A stretch of DNA of 40,063 nucleotides from an uncultured Ruminococcus sp. (GTDB lineage: Bacteria > Bacillota > Clostridia > Oscillospirales > Acutalibacteraceae). The notes beneath the pieces were generated by a model. That model was given only the letters and a program-made list of their open reading frames with translations. It had not been told where the DNA came from and searched no databases. Location: the NCBI GenBank assembly GCA_904393835.1, contig CAJFNC010000017.1:1-40063 (forward strand). The letters run 5' to 3'. Of this stretch, positions 1-7,414 are shown one piece after another. Position 1 is the first letter of the stretch. Every line of letters starts with the position of its first letter. A program made the translations under genes and the position numbers.

Positions 1-28
1 CTATTAAAGTCCGGCTTGCTTTGTTATA
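1..28 (+). repeat. Partial copy (right end) of the ~125-bp intergenic repeat
   Basis: The first bases of the window (CTATTAAAGTCCGG, then TTTGTTATAC) resemble the right-hand part of the repeat found whole at 101-237 and elsewhere: a CCTATAAAG-type hairpin arm followed by the TTTGTTATA end. The rest of the copy would lie left of the window. Alignment by eye only. Bases 29-100 are AT-rich and I see no gene in them, apart from a 14-codon minus frame at 24-68 without a ribosome binding site. Confidence 0.5.
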
Positions 29-100
29 CCCTTTTTCTGCTGCCAAAAAATTTTTTAACTTTTTTCATTTTACGACTTGACTTTTATTTGCAGGACTCCG

Positions 101-237
101 TTTATTCAAAGCTTTGCTTTTATCAAATCAAGCAGCACATTGCGCTGCAAATTCAGTTTGAGAGTTTGTAGTAATCCCACCGCTGAATTTTGATACCGGA
201 CACCGCCTATTAAGGCGATTATCCTGTTTGTTATACA
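101..237 (+). repeat. ~125-bp stem-loop repeat, copy 1
   Basis: Carries all family blocks in order: AAAGCTTTGCTTTTATCAAA, a GCAGC..GCTGC hairpin, AAATTCAG paired with CTGAATTTTGATA, a GCC..GGC hairpin, and the end CCTGTTTGTTATA. Its right end overlaps the threonine ammonia-lyase gene: the TTA of TTATAC at 231-233 is that gene's TAA stop on the minus strand. The transcript of that gene therefore runs straight into the repeat. Confidence 0.85.
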
Positions 238-1424
238 AGTTTAAAACCGGCGTTTGTCAGAGCGTCGGAAATTTCCTTAATGTGGTCAAAATTCCTTGTT
301 TCAAGAACTATTCTGAGGTAACAGCCGTTTACATCGGTACCCTCGCTGGCTCTTTCATGATGGATAGACACAACATTTGCTCCTCTGTCGGCGATAATCT
401 TTGAAACAGCGACAAGCTGACCCGGCTTATCCTGAAGCTCAATGCAAAGTGTCTGCTGTCTGCCTGTCATAAGCAAGCCTCTCTTGATTACACGCGAGAG
501 AATTGTTACGTCAATATTACCGCCCGAAACAATGCAAACTACCTTTTTACCCTGTACAGGAATCTTGTTAAACATTACAGCGGCTACCGGAGCGGCTCCT
601 GCGCCCTCGGCAATCATTTTTTGTGTTTCAATAAGTTTTAAGATAGCCGATGAAATTTCGTCATCGGACACGGTTACTATGTCGTCAACATATTTTTGAA
701 TATATTTAAAGGTGTGTTCACCCGGCTCCTTAACCTGGATACCGTCGGCAATTGTTGAAACGGAATCAAGACAAATAGGTTTGCCTGCCTTGATTGATTC
801 ATACATTGAGGGGGCGCCGTCTGCCTGAACACCGTAAACTTTTACGTTGGGATTTAGGCTCTTAATTGCACAAGCTACGCCCGAAAGCAGTCCGCCGCCG
901 CCGATTGCGCCGACCACTGCGTCAACATCAGACATTTCATTGAGAATTTCGAGTCCGATTGTGCCCTGACCCGCAATTACGTTTTCATCGTCAAAGGGGT
1001 GAATAAAGGTATAGTTTTTTTCGTCACGAAGTCTTAAAGCCTCGTTGTAAGCGTCGTCATATACGCCGGGCACCATATGGACCTGAGCACCGTAGCCTTT
1101 TGTTGCCTCTACTTTGGAAATAGGAGCGCCGTCGGGAAGACAGATAAGTGACTTGATGCCATACTTGGTAGCGGCCAGCGCAACGCCCTGAGCATGGTTG
1201 CCTGCCGAACAGGCAATTACACCTCTTGCCTTTTCCTCATCCGAAAGCTGAGAAATTTTGTAACCTGAGCCTCTTACTTTAAAAGAGCCTGTAATCTGAA
1301 GATTTTCGGGCTTTAAATATACATCGCAATTATCTGATATTGCAGGTGCTTTTACGAGGTTAGTTTCTCTGATTACGTCCTTAAGAACGTATGAAGCGTG
1401 ATATATTTTGTCGAGTGTAAGCAT
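231..1424 (-). CDS. ilvA: Threonine ammonia-lyase (threonine dehydratase) with C-terminal ACT domain
   Basis: PLP enzyme that deaminates threonine to 2-oxobutyrate, the entry step to isoleucine, in the cytoplasm. The 397-residue protein has the PLP-lysine motif GSFKVRG (Lys49), the substrate loop SAGNHAQG (73-80) and the phosphate-binding glycine run GGGGLLSG (about 175-182). Residues from about 325 form one ACT domain, so it is the single-ACT form of about 400 residues, not the longer two-ACT form. The ATG start has AAGGAAG six bases upstream. It is monocistronic with its own promoter. The stop codon lies within the end of an intergenic repeat. The biosynthetic versus catabolic role (ilvA or tdcB) cannot be settled from sequence alone. 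Confidence 0.93.
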   Translation of the reverse strand: MLTLDKIYHASYVLKDVIRETNLVKAPAISDNCDVYLKPENLQITGSFKVRGSGYKISQLSDEEKARGVIACSAGNHAQGVALAATKYGIKSLICLPDGAPISKVEATKGYGAQVHMVPGVYDDAYNEALRLRDEKNYTFIHPFDDENVIAGQGTIGLEILNEMSDVDAVVGAIGGGGLLSGVACAIKSLNPNVKVYGVQADGAPSMYESIKAGKPICLDSVSTIADGIQVKEPGEHTFKYIQKYVDDIVTVSDDEISSAILKLIETQKMIAEGAGAAPVAAVMFNKIPVQGKKVVCIVSGGNIDVTILSRVIKRGLLMTGRQQTLCIELQDKPGQLVAVSKIIADRGANVVSIHHERASEGTDVNGCYLRIVLETRNFDHIKEISDALTNAGFKLV

Positions 1425-1455
1425 AAAATCTTCCTTTTCATCTTTACTTCTTACA

Positions 1456-1484
1456 ATTTTAGAATATTATTTGAATAAAATCAA
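1456..1484 (-). promoter_or_regulatory. Promoter of threonine ammonia-lyase gene
   Basis: On the minus strand TTGATT (1484-1479), a 17-base spacer, then TAAAAT (1461-1456), about 30 bases before the ATG. Sigma-A type by consensus. Confidence 0.6.
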
Positions 1485-1576
1485 GTTTTTTTTGAAAAAG
1501 ATAAATAATTTAATCAAAATTTACGCAAAATAAATATTTTTATAGGCTGTGCAGCAAGTATTTTTCCCTTACGGCA

Positions 1577-1603
1577 AAAACACCCGCACAAGACGGGTGT
1601 TTT
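1577..1603 (-). terminator. Intrinsic terminator of the flavodoxin operon
   Basis: Ten-base-pair stem AAAACACCCG / CGGGTGTTTT with a 7-base loop, followed by T-rich sequence on the minus strand, 32 bases past the flavodoxin stop. Confidence 0.8.
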
Positions 1604-1634
1604 AAGAACTAATTATGAAATGGGTATTAAATTT

Positions 1635-2057
1635 TTAAACTAATGCCGCACCTAACTTTTTACAGCTTTCGAGCGCTTCATCGTCAGGGGCATCATTGCA
1701 AATTACACTTTCACAAGCCAGGCAAATTCCGTTGCTGCGACAATTGTCTTCCCAATTACGCATCCATTCGCCGTCGCCCCAGCCGTAAGAACCGAAAAGT
1801 GCAATTTTTTTATTCTTCAATTGAGGCTCACACATATTGAACATCGGCTCAAACTCATCTTCTTCAAGAACTTCCGCACCCATTGCAGGGCAACCGAAAG
1901 CAACTGCGTCGAAGTTATTAAGCGTTGAAGCGTCAAATTCCGAGGCGGTAAATACAGACACCTGAGCGTGATTTGCCATAACGCCCGAGGCAACGGCATT
2001 CGCCATTTGTTCGGTGTTGCCCGTACCGCTCCAATACACAACTGCAACTTTACTCAT
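1635..2057 (-). CDS. Short-chain flavodoxin
   Basis: FMN-binding electron carrier of 140 residues, the usual length of short-chain flavodoxins. The phosphate loop SGTGNT (10-15) follows the first beta strand VAVVYW, and the isoalloxazine-side loop is GSYGWGDGEWM (89-99). Flavodoxins commonly replace ferredoxin when iron is scarce. It is the second gene of a two-gene operon, 24 bases after the DUF3793 gene, and that operon's promoter carries the same palindrome as the feo promoter. That supports an iron-replacement role. RBS AAAGGTGG precedes the ATG. Confidence 0.93.
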   Translation of the reverse strand: MSKVAVVYWSGTGNTEQMANAVASGVMANHAQVSVFTASEFDASTLNNFDAVAFGCPAMGAEVLEEDEFEPMFNMCEPQLKNKKIALFGSYGWGDGEWMRNWEDNCRSNGICLACESVICNDAPDDEALESCKKLGAALV

Positions 2058-2081
2058 AAGACCACCTTTCCTAAATAAAAA

Positions 2082-2633
2082 TTACACGGCTACGGTAAGT
2101 TTTTGGATAGAAGTTCCCTGAAGCCATTTTGAGTAATAAACGTCGGAACATTTTTTAAATCTGGAAAATTCCCTCAAAGCTTTTTCTTCATTACCGTAAA
2201 CCTTCCAGCAGCCCAGACATTTACAGCAATTTCCTTTATGAAAAATAAAGCCCCGTACATCCTCCGGAGGGTACCCCAGAAATAATCCAATTTCGTGCGG
2301 AAAGTCGCTGCCTGCATTTATGCGGCGGCGAAGCTGAAGAATACAGCTTTTTACGTCAAGCAAACGGTAACCCTGACTTTTAAGCAATTCGCACGAATTT
2401 TTATCCGATAAATCTTTGGCAAGTTTTGGCGGACGAAAGACATACACAAGCATTCTTTTGCCGTCAAATTTCAACGGTAGAATTCTGACTCCCTTGGGAA
2501 CAAAAATGCTGTTCATTCTATTGATTGCAGCAACTGCCTTTTTCTTGGAGGTATATGAACAGCTGAACAGATTTCCCGTTTTTATTCCCGCCAGAGTAGG
2601 AGAACAATGTTTTATTATCAATTCTTCCGACAT
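2082..2633 (-). CDS. DUF3793 family protein
   Basis: 183-residue cytoplasmic protein with no signal peptide or membrane segment. I recognise it as DUF3793 from the overall pattern: an N-terminal HCSPTLAGIKTGNLFS block, a central basic segment, PHEIGLFLGYPPEDVRGF (about 112-129), and the Cys cluster CCKCLGCWKVYG (about 136-147). The biochemical function is unknown. The cysteines could hold a metal or be redox-active, which is inference. It is first in an operon with flavodoxin and lies behind an iron-box-like palindrome, so it belongs to the iron-limitation response in this genome. ATG start with AAAGGAG eight bases upstream. Confidence 0.8.
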   Translation of the reverse strand: MSEELIIKHCSPTLAGIKTGNLFSCSYTSKKKAVAAINRMNSIFVPKGVRILPLKFDGKRMLVYVFRPPKLAKDLSDKNSCELLKSQGYRLLDVKSCILQLRRRINAGSDFPHEIGLFLGYPPEDVRGFIFHKGNCCKCLGCWKVYGNEEKALREFSRFKKCSDVYYSKWLQGTSIQKLTVAV

Positions 2634-2663
2634 CCGTATTACTCCTTTGTTTGTTTTAATTAC

Positions 2664-2693
2664 ACTATATTATTATTTATCGGACAACTTCAA
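2664..2693 (-). promoter_or_regulatory. Promoter of the DUF3793-flavodoxin operon
   Basis: Minus strand TTGAAG (2693-2688), 18-base spacer, TATAGT (2669-2664). The first three bases of the -35 box lie inside the palindromic operator at 2691-2712, as expected for repression by occlusion. Confidence 0.55.
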
Positions 2694-2712
2694 GTTAGCT
2701 TAAGCTAACTTG
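2691..2712. promoter_or_regulatory. Perfect palindromic operator, iron-box-like
   Basis: A 22-bp perfect palindrome with core AAGTTAGCTTAAGCTAACTT. It shares the GTTAGC..GCTAAC half-sites with three sites in front of feo (7070-7085, 7104-7119, 7205-7220), and resembles the TTAGGTTAG-type half-sites known for DtxR/IdeR. Probable target of the DtxR-family regulator at 7415-7783. Confidence 0.75.
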
Positions 2713-2795
2713 AAAGTAAAAGAAACCCGACCTTAACATCATCGTCTCTCTTTTACAGTTAATACTATACCATATATTTTATACTCTTTCCGCTC

Positions 2796-3755
2796 TTAAA
2801 GGTCTGCCTGCTGCTCCAAACAGACAATTTGCTTTCGGTATTCATTCGGAGTCAAGCCCATAAGCTTTTTAAATGCCGACGAATATTTGCTGCTGTTTTC
2901 ATATCCCACCTCGCCCGCTATTTCCAGCACGCTCTTGTTAGTTTTTTTCAGCAAAAGAGCGGAATGTTCCATCTTGTAATTTTTAATAAAACCATAGATT
3001 GTTTCGCCGTATACACCTTTAAAGCAATTTTTCAACGAGGTTTTTGATACAAAAAGCGTGTTTGCAAGTTCTTCAATTGTTACGTGGCGGTCAATATTTT
3101 CAAGCAAATATTTTTTTGCCTGCTTTGCAAGTTTTACCTGCGACAATGAGTAATGTTTTCGCCGTTCTTTTTCCTCTGTTCTGATTGCACTCAAAAAAAG
3201 CAAAAGTTCAAGCACCTTTACTTTAAAGTACCCGATCTTGATTTCCTCTGGTACACTGTATAATTCTGAGAAAATATGCTTTATGCTGTCGTTTTCGCGC
3301 ATAACCGTATACGGAGACCCGGAACAAAATTTTTTACAGAGTTCTGCGGGTGAAACCTTTACGTCCTCCATTATGCATGACAGGCATTTCGGAACTCTGC
3401 AAAGATCGATTACAATGGAAACGCCTTTATAATGGCCGAGAGGGCAGCAGATGTGTTTTATATCCGAACTATTTTTTTGTATGCACAAATCGCCGCTTGA
3501 AATATACATAAATTCTCCGCTGCAATATTCAAACTCAAATCTTCCCTCACGGCAATGGTTTATTGAAATAATTTCCGAAGTACTACTGCAAAGATTTATT
3601 GGACAATTCGGTGAATTAACATCGTAATATAAAAGTTTTATGCCTTTGAAAACTTTGTATTGAGTAATAACACATTCATTATTTTGTGTTTTATAAATCG
3701 TGCAGTCGTGCCCATTCGGAACAATGTTATACTCGTTTTGGTTTATAACTTCCAA
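2796..3755 (-). CDS. AraC family transcriptional regulator
   Basis: 319-residue regulator. The N-terminal ~200 residues are a divergent sensory domain rich in Cys (about 15 residues) with no recognised ligand motif. The C-terminal ~100 residues are a typical AraC double helix-turn-helix, starting near KYLLENIDRHVTIEELANTL and ending with the family signature GYENSSKYSSAFKKLMGLTPNEYR. The layout recalls regulators of siderophore uptake (PchR type), which fits the neighbouring iron genes but is inference. The start is TTG at 3755, with AAGGAGG seven bases before it. The gene lies only 19 bases beyond the T-tract of the feo terminator, so its transcription probably depends on read-through or a promoter inside feo. 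Confidence 0.85.
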   Translation of the reverse strand: MEVINQNEYNIVPNGHDCTIYKTQNNECVITQYKVFKGIKLLYYDVNSPNCPINLCSSTSEIISINHCREGRFEFEYCSGEFMYISSGDLCIQKNSSDIKHICCPLGHYKGVSIVIDLCRVPKCLSCIMEDVKVSPAELCKKFCSGSPYTVMRENDSIKHIFSELYSVPEEIKIGYFKVKVLELLLFLSAIRTEEKERRKHYSLSQVKLAKQAKKYLLENIDRHVTIEELANTLFVSKTSLKNCFKGVYGETIYGFIKNYKMEHSALLLKKTNKSVLEIAGEVGYENSSKYSSAFKKLMGLTPNEYRKQIVCLEQQADL

Positions 3756-3773
3756 TGATATTCCTCCTTAGGC

Positions 3774-3799
3774 AAAAAAGGGTGCAGAAGACTGCACCC
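3774..3799 (-). terminator. Intrinsic terminator at the end of the feo operon
   Basis: Eight-base-pair stem GGGTGCAG / CTGCACCC with an AAGA loop. On the minus strand it is followed by six T residues (3779-3774). It lies 5 bases after the stop of the Cys-rich protein gene. Confidence 0.85.
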
Positions 3800-3804
3800 C
3801 GTAA

Positions 3805-3975
3805 TTATTTTTTATGACAAATCCCGTTCATTGCACAGTTTGAACAGCCGCATCCGCAGGAGGATTTGCCTTTCTTTTTATTTTTCACCATTTTTATTAC
3901 AATTGCAGCAATAACCGCCGCAAGTATCACAGCAACAACTATTGTGCCTAAATTGGCAGTTATCCAAGAAAACAT
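3805..3975 (-). CDS. FeoB-associated Cys-rich membrane protein
   Basis: Small gene of 56 codons. The product starts MFSWITANLG, has one membrane helix (about residues 9-29), a basic KNKKKGK stretch, then the Cys-rich tail SSCGCGCSNCAMNGICHKK with five cysteines. This is the layout of the FeoB-associated Cys-rich family (FeoB_associated), thought to help ferrous iron uptake by FeoB in Firmicutes. The mechanism is not established. It follows feoB by 33 bases and has the RBS GGAGG. A terminator follows directly, making it the last gene of the feo operon. Confidence 0.9.
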   Translation of the reverse strand: MFSWITANLGTIVVAVILAAVIAAIVIKMVKNKKKGKSSCGCGCSNCAMNGICHKK

Positions 3976-4008
3976 AAATATTCCTCCAATCCAATTAAAT
4001 TGTTATAA

Positions 4009-6510
4009 TTATACAGCTGTTTTTGCCTTAAGTCTTGTCGGTTCCTTATAAGGTCTTACGAGCATAAACACGATAAACGCAATTACAAGCACTGATGCGA
4101 TTATACCTATTACGTTTGCCTGACCGATAAAAATCGACCCGATTTGATTTATTACAAGCGCAACTGCATAAGCGAACGCACACTGATAGCCGACTGCAAA
4201 AAGAGTCCATTTTCCGTTGTTCATTTCTCTTTTAATAGCGCCGATAGCCGCAAAACAAGGGGCACACAAGAGGTTAAATGCAAGGAATGAATAGCCGCTT
4301 ACCGTGGTAAACGCAGCGCTCATATTTTCGTAAACCGTGCCCGTGCCGCCGTAGAGGATACCAAGTGTACCTACGATATTTTCTTTAGCCACGAGTCCTG
4401 TGATTGACGCAACTGCCGCCTGCCAGTTACCCCAGCCGAGTGGAGCAAATATCCATGCGATTGCGTTTCCTATCATAGCAAGAATACTTGAGCCTATCTG
4501 ATCCTCTGATAACATGGTAAACCTGCCGTCAACAAAGCCAAAATAGGTTGTAAACCATATAATAATTGTTGAAAGGAGAATGATTGTACCAGCTTTTTTG
4601 ATAAACGACCAGCCACGTTCCCACATTGAACGGAGAACATTGCCGACTGTCGGGAGATGATATGCGGGAAGCTCCATAACAAACGGCGCCGGATCGCCGG
4701 AGAAAATCTTTGTCTTTTTGAGCATAATACCTGAACATACAATTGCAAATACGCCGAGGAAATATGCTGACGGAGCTACCCATGGCGCACCTCCGAAAAT
4801 TGCGCCCGCTATCATTGCTATAAACGGAAGTTTTGCACCGCAGGGAATAAATGTCGTAGTCATAATCGTCATTCTGCGGTCACGTTCGTTTTCGATGGTT
4901 CTAGACGCCATAATACCGGGAACGCCGCAACCCGAGCCGATAAGCATGGGGATAAAGGATTTACCCGACAAACCGAATTTGCGGAAAATTCTGTCCATTA
5001 CAAATGCGATACGCGCCATATAACCGCAGCTTTCAAGGAATGCAAGGAAGATAAAAAGCACAAACATCTGTGGTACAAAGCCGAGAACCGCTCCTACACC
5101 AGCAACTACACCGTCGAGAATCAATCCCTCAAGCCACGGAGCACAATTGATTGCAGCAAGGCCGTCACCTATCAGTACAGGAATACCGGGAACCCAAATT
5201 CCGTAGTCAGCCGGATCCGGCTCGACAAAATCGTAGCTTTCATATACCGCAACCGCATCCTTAAGCTCTTTACCTGTTGAAACAACCTGCTCATCCGCCA
5301 TTGTTTCTTCATCTACAACCGTGTAAGTTGCTTTGTCAGAATCACCAAACTGAGCGGCAAATTTTTCGAGTTCTGTCTTTGCCGCAGTCTCGCTGAAAGT
5401 TTCCGACTCGGTATCAAGGGCAGCCGTAACAGCCTCTGTATTTACCCCGTTTTCTGCCGCGCTTTCAATAAAGCCGTTTACTACCTGTGAAGCCGAAGCA
5501 AACTCTTCGCTTACCTCCTCATACTGACCTGAACCTATAGAAAAAAGGTGCCATCCGTCGCCAAACAAACCATCATTTGCCCAGTCGGTAAAGATTGTTC
5601 CGACTGTAGTAACTGAAATATAGTAAACAATAAACATAACTACGGCAAAAATAGGTAACGCCGCCCAGCGATTTGTTACAACTTTATCAATTTTATCAGA
5701 AACGGTCAATTTATCCTTATTTTTCTTTTTACAGCATCCCTTAATGATTGAAGCTATGTAAATATATCTTTCGTTTGTGATAATGCTTTCGGAATCATCG
5801 TCAAGCTCAGCTTCAGCCGCTTCAATATCCTTTTCTACGTGCTCCATTACATCCTGTCTTAAACGGAGCTTTTCAAGAACCTTTTCATCCCTCTCAAAAA
5901 TTTTAATAGCATACCATCTCTGCTGTTCTTCGGGCATATCGTGAACAACTGCCTCCTCAATATGAGCAAGCGCATGCTCGACTACGCCGTTAAAGCTGTG
6001 CATTGGGATTGTTTTACCGTTTTCGGCGGCATCTATCGCCGCTTGAGCCGCTTCATAAACACCTGTTCCCTTGAGGGCGGAAATCTCTACCACCTTACAT
6101 CCAAGCTGCCGTGAAAGCTCTTCAATATTAATTTTATCGCCGTTTTTGCGTACAACATCCATCATATTAACGGCAACTACAACCGGAATTCCCAGCTCGG
6201 TAAGCTGAGTAGTCAGATACAGGTTGCGCTCAAGGTTTGTTCCGTCAATGATGTTCAAAATAGCGTCAGGACGTTCTTCAATAAGGTAGTTACGAGCGAC
6301 TACCTCTTCGAGCGTATAAGGCGAAAGCGAGTAGATACCCGGCAAGTCCATTATAGTTACGCCGTCGTGTTTTTTTAGCTTACCCTCTTTTTTCTCTACG
6401 GTAACACCCGGCCAGTTGCCGACAAACTGATTTGAGCCTGTTAATGCGTTAAATAAAGTCGTTTTACCGCAGTTAGGGTTGCCCGCAAGAGCAATTTTAA
6501 TCTTTTTCAT
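4009..6510 (-). CDS. feoB: Ferrous iron transport protein B
   Basis: Membrane Fe(II) transporter with an N-terminal G domain: GNPNCGKT (10-17), DLPG (55-58), NMMD (115-118) and the SALKG loop near 144. A helical linker follows to about 275, then the transmembrane channel part with Gate/FeoB_C motifs (SCGYMARIAFVMDR near 494; GSGCGVPG near 525). The total is 833 residues, longer than the ~770 of Escherichia coli FeoB. The extra length is an acidic, Ser/Glu/Ala-rich segment between the first membrane helix (about 284-306) and the next (about 465). ATG start with GGAG nine bases upstream. Third gene of feoA-feoA-feoB-Cys-rich protein; probably repressed by the DtxR-like regulator when iron is sufficient. 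Confidence 0.97.
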   Translation of the reverse strand: MKKIKIALAGNPNCGKTTLFNALTGSNQFVGNWPGVTVEKKEGKLKKHDGVTIMDLPGIYSLSPYTLEEVVARNYLIEERPDAILNIIDGTNLERNLYLTTQLTELGIPVVVAVNMMDVVRKNGDKINIEELSRQLGCKVVEISALKGTGVYEAAQAAIDAAENGKTIPMHSFNGVVEHALAHIEEAVVHDMPEEQQRWYAIKIFERDEKVLEKLRLRQDVMEHVEKDIEAAEAELDDDSESIITNERYIYIASIIKGCCKKKNKDKLTVSDKIDKVVTNRWAALPIFAVVMFIVYYISVTTVGTIFTDWANDGLFGDGWHLFSIGSGQYEEVSEEFASASQVVNGFIESAAENGVNTEAVTAALDTESETFSETAAKTELEKFAAQFGDSDKATYTVVDEETMADEQVVSTGKELKDAVAVYESYDFVEPDPADYGIWVPGIPVLIGDGLAAINCAPWLEGLILDGVVAGVGAVLGFVPQMFVLFIFLAFLESCGYMARIAFVMDRIFRKFGLSGKSFIPMLIGSGCGVPGIMASRTIENERDRRMTIMTTTFIPCGAKLPFIAMIAGAIFGGAPWVAPSAYFLGVFAIVCSGIMLKKTKIFSGDPAPFVMELPAYHLPTVGNVLRSMWERGWSFIKKAGTIILLSTIIIWFTTYFGFVDGRFTMLSEDQIGSSILAMIGNAIAWIFAPLGWGNWQAAVASITGLVAKENIVGTLGILYGGTGTVYENMSAAFTTVSGYSFLAFNLLCAPCFAAIGAIKREMNNGKWTLFAVGYQCAFAYAVALVINQIGSIFIGQANVIGIIASVLVIAFIVFMLVRPYKEPTRLKAKTAV

Positions 6511-6524
6511 ATTATTCTCCTTTA

Positions 6525-6540
6525 ATTAGTCATCGCTAAC
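6525..6540. promoter_or_regulatory. Degenerate iron-box-like palindrome between feoA and feoB
   Basis: ATTAGT-CATC-GCTAAC, one good half-site and one with two changes, in the 59-base gap before feoB. It has the same N4 spacing and the same CATC centre as the site at 7104-7119. May be an internal site or a relic. Confidence 0.35.
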
Positions 6541-6569
6541 TCAAAATTAAAAAATAAAGGACCTCCCCT

Positions 6570-6791
6570 TTATTCTACCTCAATCATTTCGGCGTCTGCT
6601 TTTCTGAGTGAAAGCTCATAGCCTCTTACAGTAACTTCAATCGGATCGCCCAACGGCGCTACCTTGCGAATATATACCTCAACCCCTTTTGTTATTCCCA
6701 TATCCATTATTCTGCGTTTTACAGCGCCTTCGCCGTGCAATTTTACTACCTTTGCGCTTTCGCCGATTTTCTTGTCTCTTAAAGTGTTCAT
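6570..6791 (-). CDS. feoA: FeoA family protein (second of two)
   Basis: 73-residue SH3-like FeoA domain, cytoplasmic partner of FeoB. Typical features are GEGAVKRRIMDMGITKGVEV (about 20-39), where the RRxxDMG turn is the family hallmark, and a closing GYELSLRKADAEMIEV strand pair. Between the other feoA and feoB in the feo operon. RBS GGAGG precedes the ATG. Confidence 0.93.
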   Translation of the reverse strand: MNTLRDKKIGESAKVVKLHGEGAVKRRIMDMGITKGVEVYIRKVAPLGDPIEVTVRGYELSLRKADAEMIEVE

Positions 6792-6803
6792 AAAAGCCTC
6801 CGA

Positions 6804-7016
6804 TTAAATCATAATTTTTTGAGCCATTTCACTGCTGATTGCAACACGCGTTCCCTTTACGTTTACAATTACATTTCCGCCTGCCGCCGTTATTACAGTT
6901 ACGTCGCTGCCGACGATAAATCCAAGGTTTTCAAGGTGCTTTTTAACCTTGGGCTTGCCGCCGATTTTTTTGATTGTGTTTATTTCTCCTGCATTCGCAA
7001 AAGTTAACGGCATCAT
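6804..7016 (-). CDS. feoA: FeoA family protein (first of two)
   Basis: 70-residue FeoA-type SH3 domain: PLTFANAGE start, GGKPKVKKHLENLGFIVGSDVTV in the middle, VKGTRVAISSEMAQKIMI at the end. Two separate FeoA proteins upstream of FeoB are common in Clostridia. This is the promoter-proximal gene, 12 bases from the next feoA, starting at ATG 7016 or 7013 (two adjacent Met codons) after GGAAAGGATAATT. Confidence 0.92.
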   Translation of the reverse strand: MMPLTFANAGEINTIKKIGGKPKVKKHLENLGFIVGSDVTVITAAGGNVIVNVKGTRVAISSEMAQKIMI

Positions 7017-7034
7017 AATTATCCTTTCCCTTAA

Positions 7035-7057
7035 GCAATCAGCCGTTGGCGATTGCT
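7035..7057 (-). other. Leader hairpin of the feo transcript
   Basis: AGCAATC .. GATTGCT inverted repeat with an inner GCC/GGC pair, between the operators and the first feoA. It would fold in the 5' untranslated RNA about 20 bases before the RBS. No riboswitch match recognised. Confidence 0.4.
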
Positions 7058-7069
7058 GTTAAAATAGTT

Positions 7070-7085
7070 GTTAGCTAAAGCTAAC
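7070..7085. promoter_or_regulatory. Iron-box-like operator, downstream of the feo promoter
   Basis: GTTAGCT-AA-AGCTAAC, palindromic arms of 7 bp. Lies about 40 bases into the feo transcript. Confidence 0.65.
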
Positions 7086-7103
7086 TTTAAATCAAAAATA
7101 AAT

Positions 7104-7119
7104 GTTAGCCATCGCTAAC
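7104..7119. promoter_or_regulatory. Iron-box-like operator at the feo transcription start
   Basis: GTTAGC-CATC-GCTAAC, perfect 6-bp arms. It begins 8 bases downstream of the feo -10 box, so it covers the expected start of transcription, a classic repressor position. Confidence 0.72.
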
Positions 7120-7126
7120 TAAATTT

Positions 7127-7155
7127 ATTTTACATTACTTTATCGGCTGTGTCAA
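7127..7155 (-). promoter_or_regulatory. feo operon promoter
   Basis: Minus strand TTGACA (7155-7150), 17-base spacer, TAAAAT (7132-7127). Near-consensus sigma-A promoter, consistent with a strong promoter held off by a repressor. Confidence 0.8.
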
Positions 7156-7204
7156 TGATTTTAAGCCAATATTTTCAATTTTGGAAATTTATGACAACCG
7201 ATAA

Positions 7205-7220
7205 GTTAGTAAAAGCTAAC
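7205..7220. promoter_or_regulatory. Iron-box-like operator upstream of the feo promoter
   Basis: GTTAGT-AAAA-GCTAAC, one mismatch between arms. It lies 50 bp upstream of the feo -35 box, in the divergent region shared with the regulator gene. Confidence 0.55.
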
Positions 7221-7357
7221 CTTTTGTGCAACCTGCAACATCAAAATTATAAACTCAAAATCAGTGCATTTTTTTAAATTAATGAATTAAATTGGTTTTT
7301 ATATAAAACTTTAAACATAAACTTTAAACAGTAACGGTGTTTTACTGCTTAAAATTG

Positions 7358-7386
7358 TTGATTTAACAGGTGTTTTGTGATAACAT
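7358..7386 (+). promoter_or_regulatory. Promoter of the DtxR-family regulator
   Basis: TTGATT, 17-base spacer, TAACAT. 28 bases before the chosen ATG. No palindrome of the feo type overlaps it, so autoregulation is not evident. Confidence 0.5.
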
Positions 7387-7414
7387 TATTAATATGACCA
7401 AAGGAGTGCAGAAT

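Noticed and set aside
2716..2757. GTAAAAGA / TCTTTTAC inverted repeat downstream of the AraC gene as its terminator
   Set aside because: Only 8 bp with a ~26-base loop and no T-tract adjoining on the minus strand; too weak to call.
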